Assembly: GCA_910578235.1 (NCBI GenBank)
Contig: CAJTPP010000038.1
Span: 12,593 to 23,133, forward strand
Source: an uncultured Clostridia bacterium
GTDB taxonomy: Bacteria > Bacillota > Clostridia > UBA1381
Length of the DNA stretch: 10,541 nt
Direction: 5' to 3'
Shown: positions 1-8,445 of the stretch, piece after piece
Layout: each line of letters starts with the position of its first letter
How positions within the stretch are numbered: the first letter of the stretch is position 1
Translations under genes and position numbers: made by a program
Notes under the pieces: model-generated
Told to the model about the DNA's origin: nothing
Seen by the model: only the letters and a program-made list of their open reading frames with translations
Database searches by the model: none

Positions 1-1
1 G

Positions 2-487
2 CTTCCAGATAGGTTCCGGTCACATAGTAGGAATCCACAAAGTAAACCGTATCCGATGTGGATTAAGACACCGGCTGTTGCTGTAAGCTGTGGTTTTTTC
101 ACCTTGCTGTCTGCCGGCGGCCCGGCGGACGCTATGAATTCGTTTATAGTAGGCGCGGTAATGAATGTCATTATAAATATGCTCAAAAACAGGGGGGTTA
201 CGAATTTTATTGTAACCTTTTTGGGCGGAGCGGTTATTGCGTTTCTTACCGCGCTGATTTATTATGCGGGATTGGGAACAAGTATTAACGCGATGATTAC
301 GGGGGCTATTATACCGCTTGTGCCGGGACTGGCTATAACAAACGCTCTGCGTGATATTATGGACGGCGATTATCTGTCCGGAGGCGCGCGCCTGTTTGAC
401 GCGGTTGTTGTGGCGGTTGCTCTTGCGGCGGGTGCCGGAGCGGTAATGTATATGTTTGGATATATGGCGGGAGGAATATTAAAATAG
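2..487 (+). CDS. ThrE-family threonine/serine exporter, large subunit (3' part only)
   Basis: This is the C-terminal membrane part of a ThrE/YjjP-type protein (DUF1212 family), thought to export small amino acids such as threonine and serine. The reading frame is open to the left edge of the window, so the gene starts upstream. The ATG at 56 is internal: the PYP-x-W residues around it match the segment that precedes the first membrane helix in the family. Several hydrophobic helices follow. The hallmark loop GAIIPLVPGLAITNALRD lies at residues 83-100 counted from that Met. The N-terminal cytosolic half is outside the window. The next gene starts 11 bases after the stop and carries the matching second half, as in the bacterial two-gene yjjP/yjjB arrangement. 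The first 18 or so residues in the window are less family-like than the rest. Family assignment is secure; the substrate is inferred from the family. Confidence 0.85.
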   Translation, partial: LPDRFRSHSRNPQSKPYPMWIKTPAVAVSCGFFTLLSAGGPADAMNSFIVGAVMNVIINMLKNRGVTNFIVTFLGGAVIAFLTALIYYAGLGTSINAMITGAIIPLVPGLAITNALRDIMDGDYLSGGARLFDAVVVAVALAAGAGAVMYMFGYMAGGILK

Positions 488-498
488 AGGGTGTTGTT

Positions 499-936
499 AT
501 GATTATTTTTGAGACAGCGGCGGCTTTTGTAGCGTCGTTTATGATTGCGGTAAATTGTGATGTGAGCAGAAGTGAATTGGTGTTATGCGGTTTAGGGGGA
601 CTGACTGCTAAGGGTGTGTATCAGATGGCGGTGTATAACAGCGGAGGGGAAGTGTTTGCGGTGCTTGTGTCTGCGGCGTCTGTAACTGCTCTTGCCCGTA
701 CACTGGCAAATATACGGAGAATGCCTGTTACGACATATCTGATAGCGGGAATAATACCGCTTGTGCCGGGAGCGGGAATGTATAATACAGTATTTAATAT
801 TATAGCCTCTGATTATATTACGGCTATGCTGATTGGATTTGACACGGTGAAGGCTGCCGCGGCAATTGCGATAGGTATAATAATTATTTTTGCTCTTCCG
901 AACAAAATATTTTTTAAGCTGAAAAGAAATAAATAA
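499..936 (+). CDS. ThrE_2/YjjB-family exporter, small subunit
   Basis: This 145-residue integral membrane protein has about four or five hydrophobic segments and a short basic C-terminus (KLKRNK). It belongs to the ThrE_2/YjjB family, the partner of the upstream protein. In actinobacterial ThrE both halves are fused in one chain. Residues 82-99 (IAGIIPLVPGAGMYNTVF) repeat the IIPLVPG loop seen in the larger subunit, as expected for two homologous halves of a transporter. The start is an ATG preceded by a GAGGG-type ribosome-binding site at about 487-491, 11 bases after the preceding stop, so the two genes are probably co-transcribed. Length is normal for the family. Amino-acid efflux is inferred from the family; nothing in the window shows the substrate. 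Confidence 0.85.
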   Translation: MIIFETAAAFVASFMIAVNCDVSRSELVLCGLGGLTAKGVYQMAVYNSGGEVFAVLVSAASVTALARTLANIRRMPVTTYLIAGIIPLVPGAGMYNTVFNIIASDYITAMLIGFDTVKAAAAIAIGIIIIFALPNKIFFKLKRNK

Positions 937-951
937 ATTTTTATACCAGTC

Positions 952-980
952 TTTACGATCACCATATTTTATGATAGAAT
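952..980 (+). promoter_or_regulatory. Predicted sigma-A promoter of the glycosidase operon
   Basis: TTTACG (952-957) and TAGAAT (975-980) are separated by 17 bases in the 74-base gap between the exporter pair and the GH51 gene. A Shine-Dalgarno GGAG at 1002-1005 follows, five bases before the ATG at 1011. Both boxes are imperfect, so this is a plausible rather than certain promoter. No terminator is visible after the exporter gene, so read-through from upstream is also possible. Confidence 0.5.
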
Positions 981-1010
981 ATTTTCATAAGATGAAAGGG
1001 CGGAGTAATT

Positions 1011-3326
1011 ATGAATAAGATTAAAATAACACAAAATAAAAAAGCGTCCATGGACGATTTTTACGGAATATTTTTCGAGGATATTAATCATGCTGCGGAC
1101 GGAGGACTTTACGGAGAAATGGTTCGTAACAGAGCATTTGAGTTTTCGCCTGTAGATAATCCGTCATATCAGGCGCTTACCGCATGGAAAAAGATTGAAG
1201 AAGGCGGAGCGTCTGTATCGGCGTCAGTGTCAAATAAGGCTCCTCTTTCAGAAAAAAATCCTAATTATCTTGTGCTTGCGGTTAATAAGTCTGGTACAAG
1301 AGCGGGTATAAAAAATCTTGGATATAATAGTGGTATAGCTGTCAAAAAGGGCGAGACTTACAATTTTTCATGCTATGCCCGCGCAGACATTCCGTGCGGT
1401 ATTATAGTTTCTGTAGACGATGCGTATGGCAGACAGATTGTTAAGCAGATGATTAATATTACTTCTGATCAGTGGACGCGGTATAGCTGTCGGATTAAAT
1501 CACCTGAGACTGATCATTCGGCCGTGCTTGCGGTTACGGCGGAGAAAGAATGTAAATTTTACATGGATTTTGTTTCATTATTTCCCGAGGAAACCTATAA
1601 TAATAGGGAAAATGGCATGCGCAAAGATATTGCTCAGATGCTTGCTGATCTTAATCCGAAGTTCATGCGTTTTCCGGGAGGCTGTCTGATACATGACGGA
1701 ACGTTAAATGCAAATGACCGCAATTCAATGTACCGCTGGAAAAATACTGTCGGTGATATAACGGAAAGGCCGTCGCGCAGAAATAACTGGCGGTATAATC
1801 AGTCGCTCGGACTGGGATATTTTGAATATTTTCAATTTTGCGAGGATATAGGCGCCAAACCGCTTCCGGTGCTTCCGGCGGGATATAATCCGCATATGGA
1901 GCAGGCTGCTCCGCTTGACGAAATGCGGGAATGGATTGATGACGCGCTTGACCTTATTGAATTTGCGAATGGTTCTGTCGATACAAAGTGGGGACGTGTT
2001 CGGGCTGATATGGGACATTCAAAGCCGTTTAATTTGGAATATGTTGCTATTGGAAATGAGGAAGTCGGTCAGGGCTTCTGGGACAGATATGATTTGTTTC
2101 ATAAAGCGATTAAAGAGAAATATCCTGAAATCAGACTTATTAATTCCGCGGGACCGTTTCCATCGGGTGGTGAATTTGAGCGCGGTTGGAAAAACGCCCG
2201 TGATAATAAATCTGATTTTGTGGACGAGCATTATTATACCTCGCCCGAATGGATGCTGGCAAATTATCATCGTTATGATAATTATCCCGAGGGGATCAAG
2301 GTGTTTCTTGGTGAATATGCGACATGGGGTAATACATATTATAACGCGCTTGTTGAGGCCGCGTATATGACGGGATTGGAAAACAACGCGTCAAAAGTAG
2401 GACTTGCGTGCTATGCGCCGCTGCTTGCGAATGCGGACTATGTCAATTGGAAACCTGATATGATATGGTTTGATAATCATCGTGTATATGGAAGCGCGAA
2501 TTACTATGTGCAGAAAATGTTTATGAATAATACCGGTAAATATCTTCTTGAAGTTAAAACTGAAGGTTTGGATCAATCTGTAACACTTGGATCTGAGGTG
2601 ATCGGAGGAAATGTTGAGCTTATTGCGGATAGATGCATCGCGGATTTTTATGATATATCAATAACAGATATTTCAAAAGGCTCGGTAAGGCATTTTGATG
2701 ATATATCCTTTGCTTCAGCAGGCATGATACAGCTTGGACATGTGTCGTCAGAACATTATAAAATAGAATTTACTGCAAGAAAGAATTTTGGTGATACAGG
2801 CTTTAAACTGATTTTCGGAAAGAGTGATGAAAAAAATTATATACAGTGGTTTATCGGAGGCTGGCAAAATCAGGATACAGAGATAAACGCGCAGATTGAC
2901 GGACGCGGCTCATGTCTTGATCACAATGTCTTTTCTGTTATGACAGGACGTGAATACAGGCTGTGTCTTGAAGTGTGCGGACGCGATATAACGGCGTATA
3001 TCAACGGAGAGGTGAACAATAAAACTGTAGACCGCCGGCCGGTGGTTGAAGAGCTTTATTATACGGCAAGCGGGGATGAAAATAATATATATATAAAAGC
3101 TGTAAATGTGCGTGATACAGAGGTGTCAGCACAGATATGCGTGGACGGGATGGCGCGTATTAACGCGGAGATTAGCGAAATGTCAGGCTATACTTCTGAT
3201 GCTGAGAATGATTTTGATAATCCCGAAAAGGTTGTGCCGAAAACAGAAGTCTTTTCAGCCGGTGCTAATGTGTTTGATTATATTTTTCCTCCGAGGAGCA
3301 TTACGGTATTTACCGTAAGAAAATAA
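1011..3326 (+). CDS. GH51 alpha-L-arabinofuranosidase, intracellular
   Basis: This protein would release terminal alpha-L-arabinofuranosyl residues from arabinan, arabinoxylan or RG-I side-chain oligosaccharides by a retaining mechanism. The 771 residues begin with the family opening DDFYGIFFEDINHAADGG (15-32). A CBM4_9-like beta-sandwich follows at about 55-190, then a (beta/alpha)8 barrel from about 200 to 510. The general acid/base is Glu350 in AIGNEEVG and the nucleophile is Glu435 in FLGEYAT. Other conserved barrel motifs are RFPGGC (220-225) and DEHYY (405-409). About 545-700 looks like a laminin-G/concanavalin-like insert, and the C-terminal beta-domain closes with PPRSITVF. There is no signal peptide, so it should act in the cytoplasm on imported oligosaccharides. 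The start is supported by AAAGGGCGGAG ending five bases upstream. It is followed 15 bases later by the GH78 gene. Confidence 0.95.
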   Translation: MNKIKITQNKKASMDDFYGIFFEDINHAADGGLYGEMVRNRAFEFSPVDNPSYQALTAWKKIEEGGASVSASVSNKAPLSEKNPNYLVLAVNKSGTRAGIKNLGYNSGIAVKKGETYNFSCYARADIPCGIIVSVDDAYGRQIVKQMINITSDQWTRYSCRIKSPETDHSAVLAVTAEKECKFYMDFVSLFPEETYNNRENGMRKDIAQMLADLNPKFMRFPGGCLIHDGTLNANDRNSMYRWKNTVGDITERPSRRNNWRYNQSLGLGYFEYFQFCEDIGAKPLPVLPAGYNPHMEQAAPLDEMREWIDDALDLIEFANGSVDTKWGRVRADMGHSKPFNLEYVAIGNEEVGQGFWDRYDLFHKAIKEKYPEIRLINSAGPFPSGGEFERGWKNARDNKSDFVDEHYYTSPEWMLANYHRYDNYPEGIKVFLGEYATWGNTYYNALVEAAYMTGLENNASKVGLACYAPLLANADYVNWKPDMIWFDNHRVYGSANYYVQKMFMNNTGKYLLEVKTEGLDQSVTLGSEVIGGNVELIADRCIADFYDISITDISKGSVRHFDDISFASAGMIQLGHVSSEHYKIEFTARKNFGDTGFKLIFGKSDEKNYIQWFIGGWQNQDTEINAQIDGRGSCLDHNVFSVMTGREYRLCLEVCGRDITAYINGEVNNKTVDRRPVVEELYYTASGDENNIYIKAVNVRDTEVSAQICVDGMARINAEISEMSGYTSDAENDFDNPEKVVPKTEVFSAGANVFDYIFPPRSITVFTVRK

Positions 3327-3341
3327 GGATGGTTTTTCAAT

Positions 3342-6300
3342 ATGTTTGTTTATGATATGAGGGGTAATTCGGTAGAAAATCCTTTAGGGACAGATAAAAA
3401 TCCTGTATTCAGCTGGAAAGTGAAATCTGAAATACAGGGCGCCCGTCAGTTGGCATATAAGCTTGAGGTCGCTGAAGATAAAGACTTTAGAAATATTGCG
3501 TGGAACAGCGGTAAAATAAATTCTGACATATCAGTCGGTATTCCGTATGGCGGCAAGGCTTTAAAGCCTTCAATGCGTTATTACTGGCGGATAACACTTT
3601 GGTATAATCCTGGTATACGGTATGTAAGTGATTTGTCATATTTTGAAACGGGACTTATGGGTACTGATGCGGGAGTATGGAATGGCGCCAAGTGGATATG
3701 TGCTCCTGTAAAAACAGTTAATACGGCTGTGCTTGATAAATATTCGATTGAAATGGATTTTTGTGTGCCGGAGGGGAATAAGGCGGGAATTGTGCTTTCC
3801 GCGAGAAACAAAGATAATTATACGCTGCTCGGGATAGATATGGATAACAGGCGGATAGAGGTGTTTCATTATTGTGACGGCGCATGGGATGATTATATAC
3901 CGTATGTGCTGAAAGGATGTACTCCGATAATAATTTCAAAAACCGCCGTGCCTGAGGGAAGTGAATATGATGAACATCATATTAAAATTTCAGTAAACGG
4001 CAGACATCTGTCTATATGGCTGAATAATCATGTGATGGTGAATGATACATGCTTATTGCCTCAGGACATTCCCAATCAGCCTGGGAAAACAAATATGATG
4101 CAGTTGGGTTTTAATCAGTCTGCCAGTATGGCGTATTACGGTAATATAATTATTACAGATAGCAATACGGGAGTAATATATCAACAGGATGAATTTTTGT
4201 CGGATAATGGATTACTGGCAGAGCTGGGAACGGTAAAAGACGGCAGGTTATGCGTAAAAAATCGTTTTGAGCTGATATGTCCTGTACCGGCGCTTACAGT
4301 TCGTAATACGTTTCACGCGGATAAAACTATAAAATCGGCGCGGCTGTATGTATCGGCAAAAGGTTTTTATGATGTTTATATAAACGGCGATAAAATCAAT
4401 AAGGATTTTTATAATCCCGGTTTTACTGATTATAGACTGAGAGTGTGCTATCAGACTTATGATGTTACTGACAAGATCAGACAGGGTATAAATATGATTG
4501 GCGCAATAGTGGGTAAAGGTTATTGGTCGGGATTTTGTGGATATAGCGGAGCGCAGATTTATGGCAGACAGAATGCGTTTATATGTCAGCTTGTGATAAA
4601 TTATACAGACGGTTTAAATGATATAATAGTTACTGATAAATCATGGAAATGCACAGACAAAACGCCTGTAATAGATACCGATTATTTGGACGGAGAGACA
4701 TATGACGCCCGGTTTGAATTGACCGGCTGGGGAAATACGGATTATAATGACAGCTTATGGAAACAGTGCTCGGTCTGCGAATGGGATACAGGTGTAATCT
4801 TGTCCGGCAGCGCGCTTGAAAATCTCTCTTTTAAATTGTCTGCGCAAGAGGGACGTACAGCTGAAATTAAAAATATACTTGCTCCGTTGTCAAAAGCGTC
4901 ACAGCCGGAGAGAGGACATTTTGTTTATGATTTCGGACAGAATATAGTTGGCACTGTAAGGCTTGCGGTAAAAGGAGAAGCGGGGATATCGCTTAAAATC
5001 CGTTACGGAGAAATGTGCGATAATAATGGGCGTCTGTATGTTAAAAATCTCAGAACAGCGGCAAATACAGACGTATATACTCTGCGCGGTGACAGGGAGG
5101 GAGAGGTATATGTTCCGTCTTTCACCGCGCATGGCTTTAGATATGTTGAAATTACGGGCAATGGATTTATGCTTGACAGTGATAATATTATTTTGGATAT
5201 TGAAGGTCTGGTAATAAATAATCTCGGGGCTGTGACAGGCGGATTTGAGTGTTCCAATAAGGATATAAACCAGTTGCAGAGTAATATTCAGTGGGGGCTT
5301 CGAGGTAACGCTCTGCTTACACTTACAGATTGTCCGCAAAGAAATGAGCGTATGGGATGGACAGGCGACGCTCAGGTGTTTGCAAAAACAGGGGCGTATA
5401 ATATGGATATGCATTCCTTTGCCAAAAAGTGGCTTCTTGATGTTTGTGACGCGCAATTGCTCTATAATAAAAACGGCGCTGTTCCTGATACGGCTCCGCT
5501 CGGCGGTGATAATCGCAGAGATGGCTGTGCGGGTTGGGGAGATGCCGCGGTTATAGTACCGTGGGAAATGTATATGGCTTACGGAGATAAAAGTATTCTT
5601 GAAGAAAACTATAATGTTATGAAAAAATGGATTGAATATCAAAGCCGCGGTGACAGACAGAATTATGGAATGAGAATTATAGACGGTAAAGAATGTCCGT
5701 GTCAGTCTGATCTGTCAGATATTCCATATATACAGGTGCAGCAGAGACGCGGCGATCATCTTGCGTGTGATATCACAACGCCGTATATTCTTTCGGCGAC
5801 AGCTTACGCGGCGCATTCCGCCGATATTATGTCGCGGACCGCGGGAGTTCTTGGGAGAAAATCAGATGAGCGAAAATACAGAACGCGCTTTGAAAATATA
5901 AAAAAAGCTTTTAACAGCGCATGGGTTAAGCCTGATGGCTCAATAGCATATTGGGGCGAGATGTCATTGTCTGAAAATACAAAAACAAGCTGGGGAAGAG
6001 CAGGTATAGATAAAAATGGAAACAGTATAAACAGCACATACTATTCTGATACAGAGGAAAGCAAAAATCATCCGAGTCAGACAGCGTACGCGCTGGCAAT
6101 AGATTTTAATTTGATTGATGAGGATAAAAAAACTCACGCGGCAAAATGTCTGAAAAAAGCGGTAGAGAGAAATGACGGCCTGCTTTCGGTGGGATTTTTA
6201 GGTATTTCACATATAATACCGGCGCTTTGTAAATCAGGTATGAAGGATGAGGCCTATAAACTGTTGGAGAAAACAGAAAATCCGGGTTGGCTTTATAGTG

Positions 6301-6731
6301 TAAAAAACGGCGCCACTACTATATGGGAACGCTGGGATTCATATATATCTGAAACAGGAAGCTTTGGAAGCGCGGACATGAATTCTTTTAATCACTATGC
6401 TTATGGAGCGGTAGGTGAATGGCTGTTTGGAGGTATTGCGGGAATAAACGCGGGCGAGGCGGGCTATAAGCATATACTGCTTACACCGTCGTTTGGCGGG
6501 ACGCTTACATATGCCCGCGCGTGGCACGAATGTCCGTATGGGAAAATTGAGTCTGAGTGGGAGATGGAGAATGGAAAATTTATATACCGCTGTACCATTC
6601 CGGCTAATACGACGGCAACACTGTGCCTGCCTGCCGAGGATGGAGTACAGTTGCATGAACTTGAAAGCGGCGGGTATAGCTTTGTGACAAAAATACATAC
6701 TGCGCAGTCTGATATGGAGGGTAATGCATGA
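3342..6731 (+). CDS. GH78 alpha-L-rhamnosidase, intracellular, multi-domain
   Basis: This inverting enzyme would hydrolyse terminal alpha-L-rhamnose from RG-I oligosaccharides or plant glycosides. Domains in order: an N-terminal Ig-like domain (about 2-105); an inserted laminin-G-like sandwich (about 128-290, WLNNH near 226-230); the rhamnosidase N domain (about 318-500); a concanavalin-like domain (about 515-625, with VYDFGQNIVG at 528-537); the (alpha/alpha)6 catalytic barrel (about 630-1035); and a C-terminal beta domain (about 1037-1115). The catalytic signature DCPQRNERMGWTGD spans 663-676 with general acid Glu669. The general base is Glu996 in TTIWERWDSY. At 1129 residues it is longer than typical GH78 enzymes, mainly because of the insert. 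There is no signal peptide. Its last codons overlap the next gene by four bases (ATGA, 6728-6731), so the membrane protein downstream is translationally coupled to it. Confidence 0.95.
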   Translation: MFVYDMRGNSVENPLGTDKNPVFSWKVKSEIQGARQLAYKLEVAEDKDFRNIAWNSGKINSDISVGIPYGGKALKPSMRYYWRITLWYNPGIRYVSDLSYFETGLMGTDAGVWNGAKWICAPVKTVNTAVLDKYSIEMDFCVPEGNKAGIVLSARNKDNYTLLGIDMDNRRIEVFHYCDGAWDDYIPYVLKGCTPIIISKTAVPEGSEYDEHHIKISVNGRHLSIWLNNHVMVNDTCLLPQDIPNQPGKTNMMQLGFNQSASMAYYGNIIITDSNTGVIYQQDEFLSDNGLLAELGTVKDGRLCVKNRFELICPVPALTVRNTFHADKTIKSARLYVSAKGFYDVYINGDKINKDFYNPGFTDYRLRVCYQTYDVTDKIRQGINMIGAIVGKGYWSGFCGYSGAQIYGRQNAFICQLVINYTDGLNDIIVTDKSWKCTDKTPVIDTDYLDGETYDARFELTGWGNTDYNDSLWKQCSVCEWDTGVILSGSALENLSFKLSAQEGRTAEIKNILAPLSKASQPERGHFVYDFGQNIVGTVRLAVKGEAGISLKIRYGEMCDNNGRLYVKNLRTAANTDVYTLRGDREGEVYVPSFTAHGFRYVEITGNGFMLDSDNIILDIEGLVINNLGAVTGGFECSNKDINQLQSNIQWGLRGNALLTLTDCPQRNERMGWTGDAQVFAKTGAYNMDMHSFAKKWLLDVCDAQLLYNKNGAVPDTAPLGGDNRRDGCAGWGDAAVIVPWEMYMAYGDKSILEENYNVMKKWIEYQSRGDRQNYGMRIIDGKECPCQSDLSDIPYIQVQQRRGDHLACDITTPYILSATAYAAHSADIMSRTAGVLGRKSDERKYRTRFENIKKAFNSAWVKPDGSIAYWGEMSLSENTKTSWGRAGIDKNGNSINSTYYSDTEESKNHPSQTAYALAIDFNLIDEDKKTHAAKCLKKAVERNDGLLSVGFLGISHIIPALCKSGMKDEAYKLLEKTENPGWLYSVKNGATTIWERWDSYISETGSFGSADMNSFNHYAYGAVGEWLFGGIAGINAGEAGYKHILLTPSFGGTLTYARAWHECPYGKIESEWEMENGKFIYRCTIPANTTATLCLPAEDGVQLHELESGGYSFVTKIHTAQSDMEGNA

Positions 6732-7252
6732 AGGCGGAAAAGTTATCGTTAATGTCGATAATGCTGGGACTTGCGCTGATTATTTTTATAATTGAGGCTC
6801 AGATACCTCCGGTTGTGCCTGTTCCGGGGATAAAGCTGGGACTGGCAAATATTATCACATTAATGTCCTTGTACATACTGGGACGCGGAGAAACATTTTT
6901 GATACTTATACTTAGAATTATTCTCAGCAGTATATTTACAGGTAATATGACAGGATTTCTGTACAGTGCGGCGGGAGGAATTGTTTGCTTTTTGTTTATG
7001 AGTGTGACAGCGTTGTTTGTGAAAGAAAACAAAATGTGGATCACCAGTGAATTTGGCGCGCTTGGGCATAATATAGGACAGATTGTTGCAGCTGTCGTGG
7101 TTACGGGTACGCCGCAGGTAATATGGTATCTGCCCGTGCTTATAATTTCTGCTGTCATTACAGGCTTGTTTACTGGTATTTCTGCGCAGACGGCATTAAA
7201 GTGTCTGAAAAAAACTAATATAGACAATATTTTTCGGGGGCAAGATAAATGA
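6728..7252 (+). CDS. Gx-transporter family membrane protein (HepS/heptaprenyl diphosphate synthase component I-like)
   Basis: This is a 174-residue integral membrane protein with five or six hydrophobic segments. It matches the family long named 'heptaprenyl diphosphate synthase component I', now usually called Gx transporter. The old name is misleading: the protein resembles a small substrate-binding membrane component, not a prenyl synthase. Recognisable motifs are PPVVPVPGIKLGLANII (27-43), a glycine-rich stretch around AAGGIV (81-86) and GHNIGQIV (113-120). The gene begins inside the stop of the rhamnosidase gene (ATGA) and ends inside the start of apbE (ATGA, 7249-7252). A GGAGG ribosome-binding site lies at about 6716-6720. 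Genes of this family commonly sit beside apbE in Firmicutes, which points to a role in flavin supply or a flavinylated redox system. The actual substrate is unknown. Confidence 0.85.
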   Translation: MKAEKLSLMSIMLGLALIIFIIEAQIPPVVPVPGIKLGLANIITLMSLYILGRGETFLILILRIILSSIFTGNMTGFLYSAAGGIVCFLFMSVTALFVKENKMWITSEFGALGHNIGQIVAAVVVTGTPQVIWYLPVLIISAVITGLFTGISAQTALKCLKKTNIDNIFRGQDK

Positions 7253-8244
7253 ATAAAGCATTCGCAGGAGCGATAGTAACTGTATGCGTCTCACTATGCG
7301 CGTGTGTTCATAGTGAGACGCAGGAACAGACTCGTCATATTTTTGCAATGGATACAGTAATGGATATTACGGTATATACGGAAAGTGATGAGGCGGAAGA
7401 GATTCTTTTAGCGGCGGAAAATGAAATAAGACGTATAGATGCGTTGCTGGACAGAAAAAATACCGTCAGTGAGGTATATAATATAAATAGGAAGAAAATC
7501 GAAAATATTTCATGGGAAATGAATTCTGTTTTGAGTGCCGCTCAGGAGATTTCTAAACGTACAGACGGAGCGTTTGATATTACAATAGCTCCGGTTATGG
7601 ACGCTTGGGGATTTTATGACGGTGAATTTAAAGTACCGTCAGATGACGAGCTTAAGGCGGCGATGAGGGGAGTGGGGTATAAAAAAATACTTATGGAAGA
7701 CAGTATGATTGAAATGCCGCCGGATACATCAATAGATCTTGGAGGAATAGGGAAGGGGTATGCGTCGGATAGAGTGGTTGAGCTGCTGCATAGCAGTGGT
7801 ATTACGTCAGCGGTTATATCTCTCGGCGGCAATGTTCATGCCATAGGCAAACGTAAGGATGGAAATAACTTTAATATAGGCATTACCGATCCGCATAATA
7901 AAGAACAGGTTATTGGTATAATACAGGTAAGTGATAAAGCGGTTGTCACTTCAGGTGGTTATCAGCGGTATTTTGAAAGCGGCGGTAAAACATATCATCA
8001 TATTATCGACTCTAAGACAGGAGTAAGTGCGGCAAGCGGACTTGCCTCGGTAACGATTGTAGCTGACAAAGGAATTCTGGCGGATGGATTATCAACAGCA
8101 ATTTATGTTATGGGACTTGAAAAAGGCATTGAGCTTTGGAGAAGAAGTAATGATTTTGAAGCTGTATTTGTTTTAGAGGACGGTCAGATATATATTACCG
8201 AGGGAATAAAAGGTATAGAAAATGCTGTAAGGATAAACAGGTAG
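7249..8244 (+). CDS. apbE: ApbE, FAD:protein FMN transferase lipoprotein
   Basis: ApbE transfers FMN from FAD to a Thr/Ser of extracytoplasmic redox proteins, using Mg2+. The 331-residue protein begins with a lipoprotein signal peptide; the lipobox LCAC puts the lipidated cysteine at Cys19, so it should be anchored on the outer face of the membrane. Family motifs in order: FAMDTVMDI (32-40), TGAFDITIAPVMDAWGF (105-121), the FAD-site DLGGIGKGYASD (163-174), SLGGN (191-195), HHIIDSKTG (250-258) and ADGLSTAIYVMG (278-289), whose Asp and Thr usually bind the metal. Length is typical. It is the last gene of the operon, overlaps the Gx-transporter gene by four bases and is followed by a terminator. 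No flavinylation target (NqrC/RnfG-like or FMN-binding domain) is encoded in the window. A 14-bp perfect inverted repeat lies in the signal-peptide codons. Confidence 0.96.
   Translation: MNKAFAGAIVTVCVSLCACVHSETQEQTRHIFAMDTVMDITVYTESDEAEEILLAAENEIRRIDALLDRKNTVSEVYNINRKKIENISWEMNSVLSAAQEISKRTDGAFDITIAPVMDAWGFYDGEFKVPSDDELKAAMRGVGYKKILMEDSMIEMPPDTSIDLGGIGKGYASDRVVELLHSSGITSAVISLGGNVHAIGKRKDGNNFNIGITDPHNKEQVIGIIQVSDKAVVTSGGYQRYFESGGKTYHHIIDSKTGVSAASGLASVTIVADKGILADGLSTAIYVMGLEKGIELWRRSNDFEAVFVLEDGQIYITEGIKGIENAVRINR
7285..7322 (+). repeat. Perfect 14-bp inverted repeat inside the apbE signal-peptide codons
   Basis: The arm TGCGTCTCACTATG (7285-7298) is the exact reverse complement of CATAGTGAGACGCA (7309-7322), with a 10-base loop CGCGTGTGTT. 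It covers codons 13-25 of apbE, including the lipobox. No T-run follows, so it is not an intrinsic terminator. It begins 37 bases after the start codon, where it could affect ribosome progress or mRNA stability. Confidence 0.85.
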
Positions 8245-8275
8245 TAAATGTAAATAATGTATATAAAAGTAAGAT

Positions 8276-8303
8276 AAAAAGCCGGTTTTGACTGGTTTTT
8301 TTT
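8276..8303 (+). terminator. Rho-independent terminator of the glycosidase/apbE operon
   Basis: AAAAAGCCGG (8276-8285) pairs with CTGGTTTTTT from 8292, with two G-U pairs and a six-base loop TTTTGA. Eight T residues at 8296-8303 form both the closing arm and the U-tract. It lies 31 bases after the apbE stop, a usual distance for an operon end. Confidence 0.75.
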
Positions 8304-8370
8304 CATAAATGACTATTACTTTACCAAAAGTTTACTAACGCTTTACAGTATTTCAACTTTATGGATTTTT

Positions 8371-8401
8371 TTGAAAAAAATCGGTGTAAGTATGTTATAA
8401 T
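8371..8401 (+). promoter_or_regulatory. Predicted extended -10 promoter for the recombinase
   Basis: A consensus TATAAT lies at 8396-8401, preceded by TG one base upstream (8393-8394), which makes an extended -10 box. A weak -35 match, TTGAAA (8371-8376), is 19 bases away, longer than ideal, but extended -10 promoters tolerate this. The promoter follows the terminator at 8276-8303, so the recombinase should be transcribed separately from the apbE operon. Confidence 0.65.
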
Positions 8402-8445
8402 AAAAAAGCGAAAAACGCTATACAATAAAATACATAAGAGGAACA

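Noticed and set aside
1..62. Reverse-strand frame at the left edge that reads like protein (SDTVYFVDSYYVTG)
   Set aside because: It is only about 20 codons, closed upstream by a stop at 63-65 and without a start codon. The + strand frame continues smoothly into the ThrE-like protein. The + strand residues before the PYP motif are not very family-like, so a junction or error near position 40 cannot be excluded.
4899..5642. 247-codon reverse-strand ORF inside the rhamnosidase gene
   Set aside because: It is antisense to conserved GH78 catalytic sequence, including the acid-residue motif. It has no family resemblance and is explained by codon bias of the real gene.
6728..7252. Annotation as a true heptaprenyl diphosphate synthase subunit
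   Set aside because: The protein is a small multi-pass membrane protein without the aspartate-rich prenyl-synthase motifs. The historical family name does not describe its likely role.
7285..7322. Hairpin in apbE as an intrinsic terminator
   Set aside because: No U-tract follows the second arm, and it lies inside an intact coding region.
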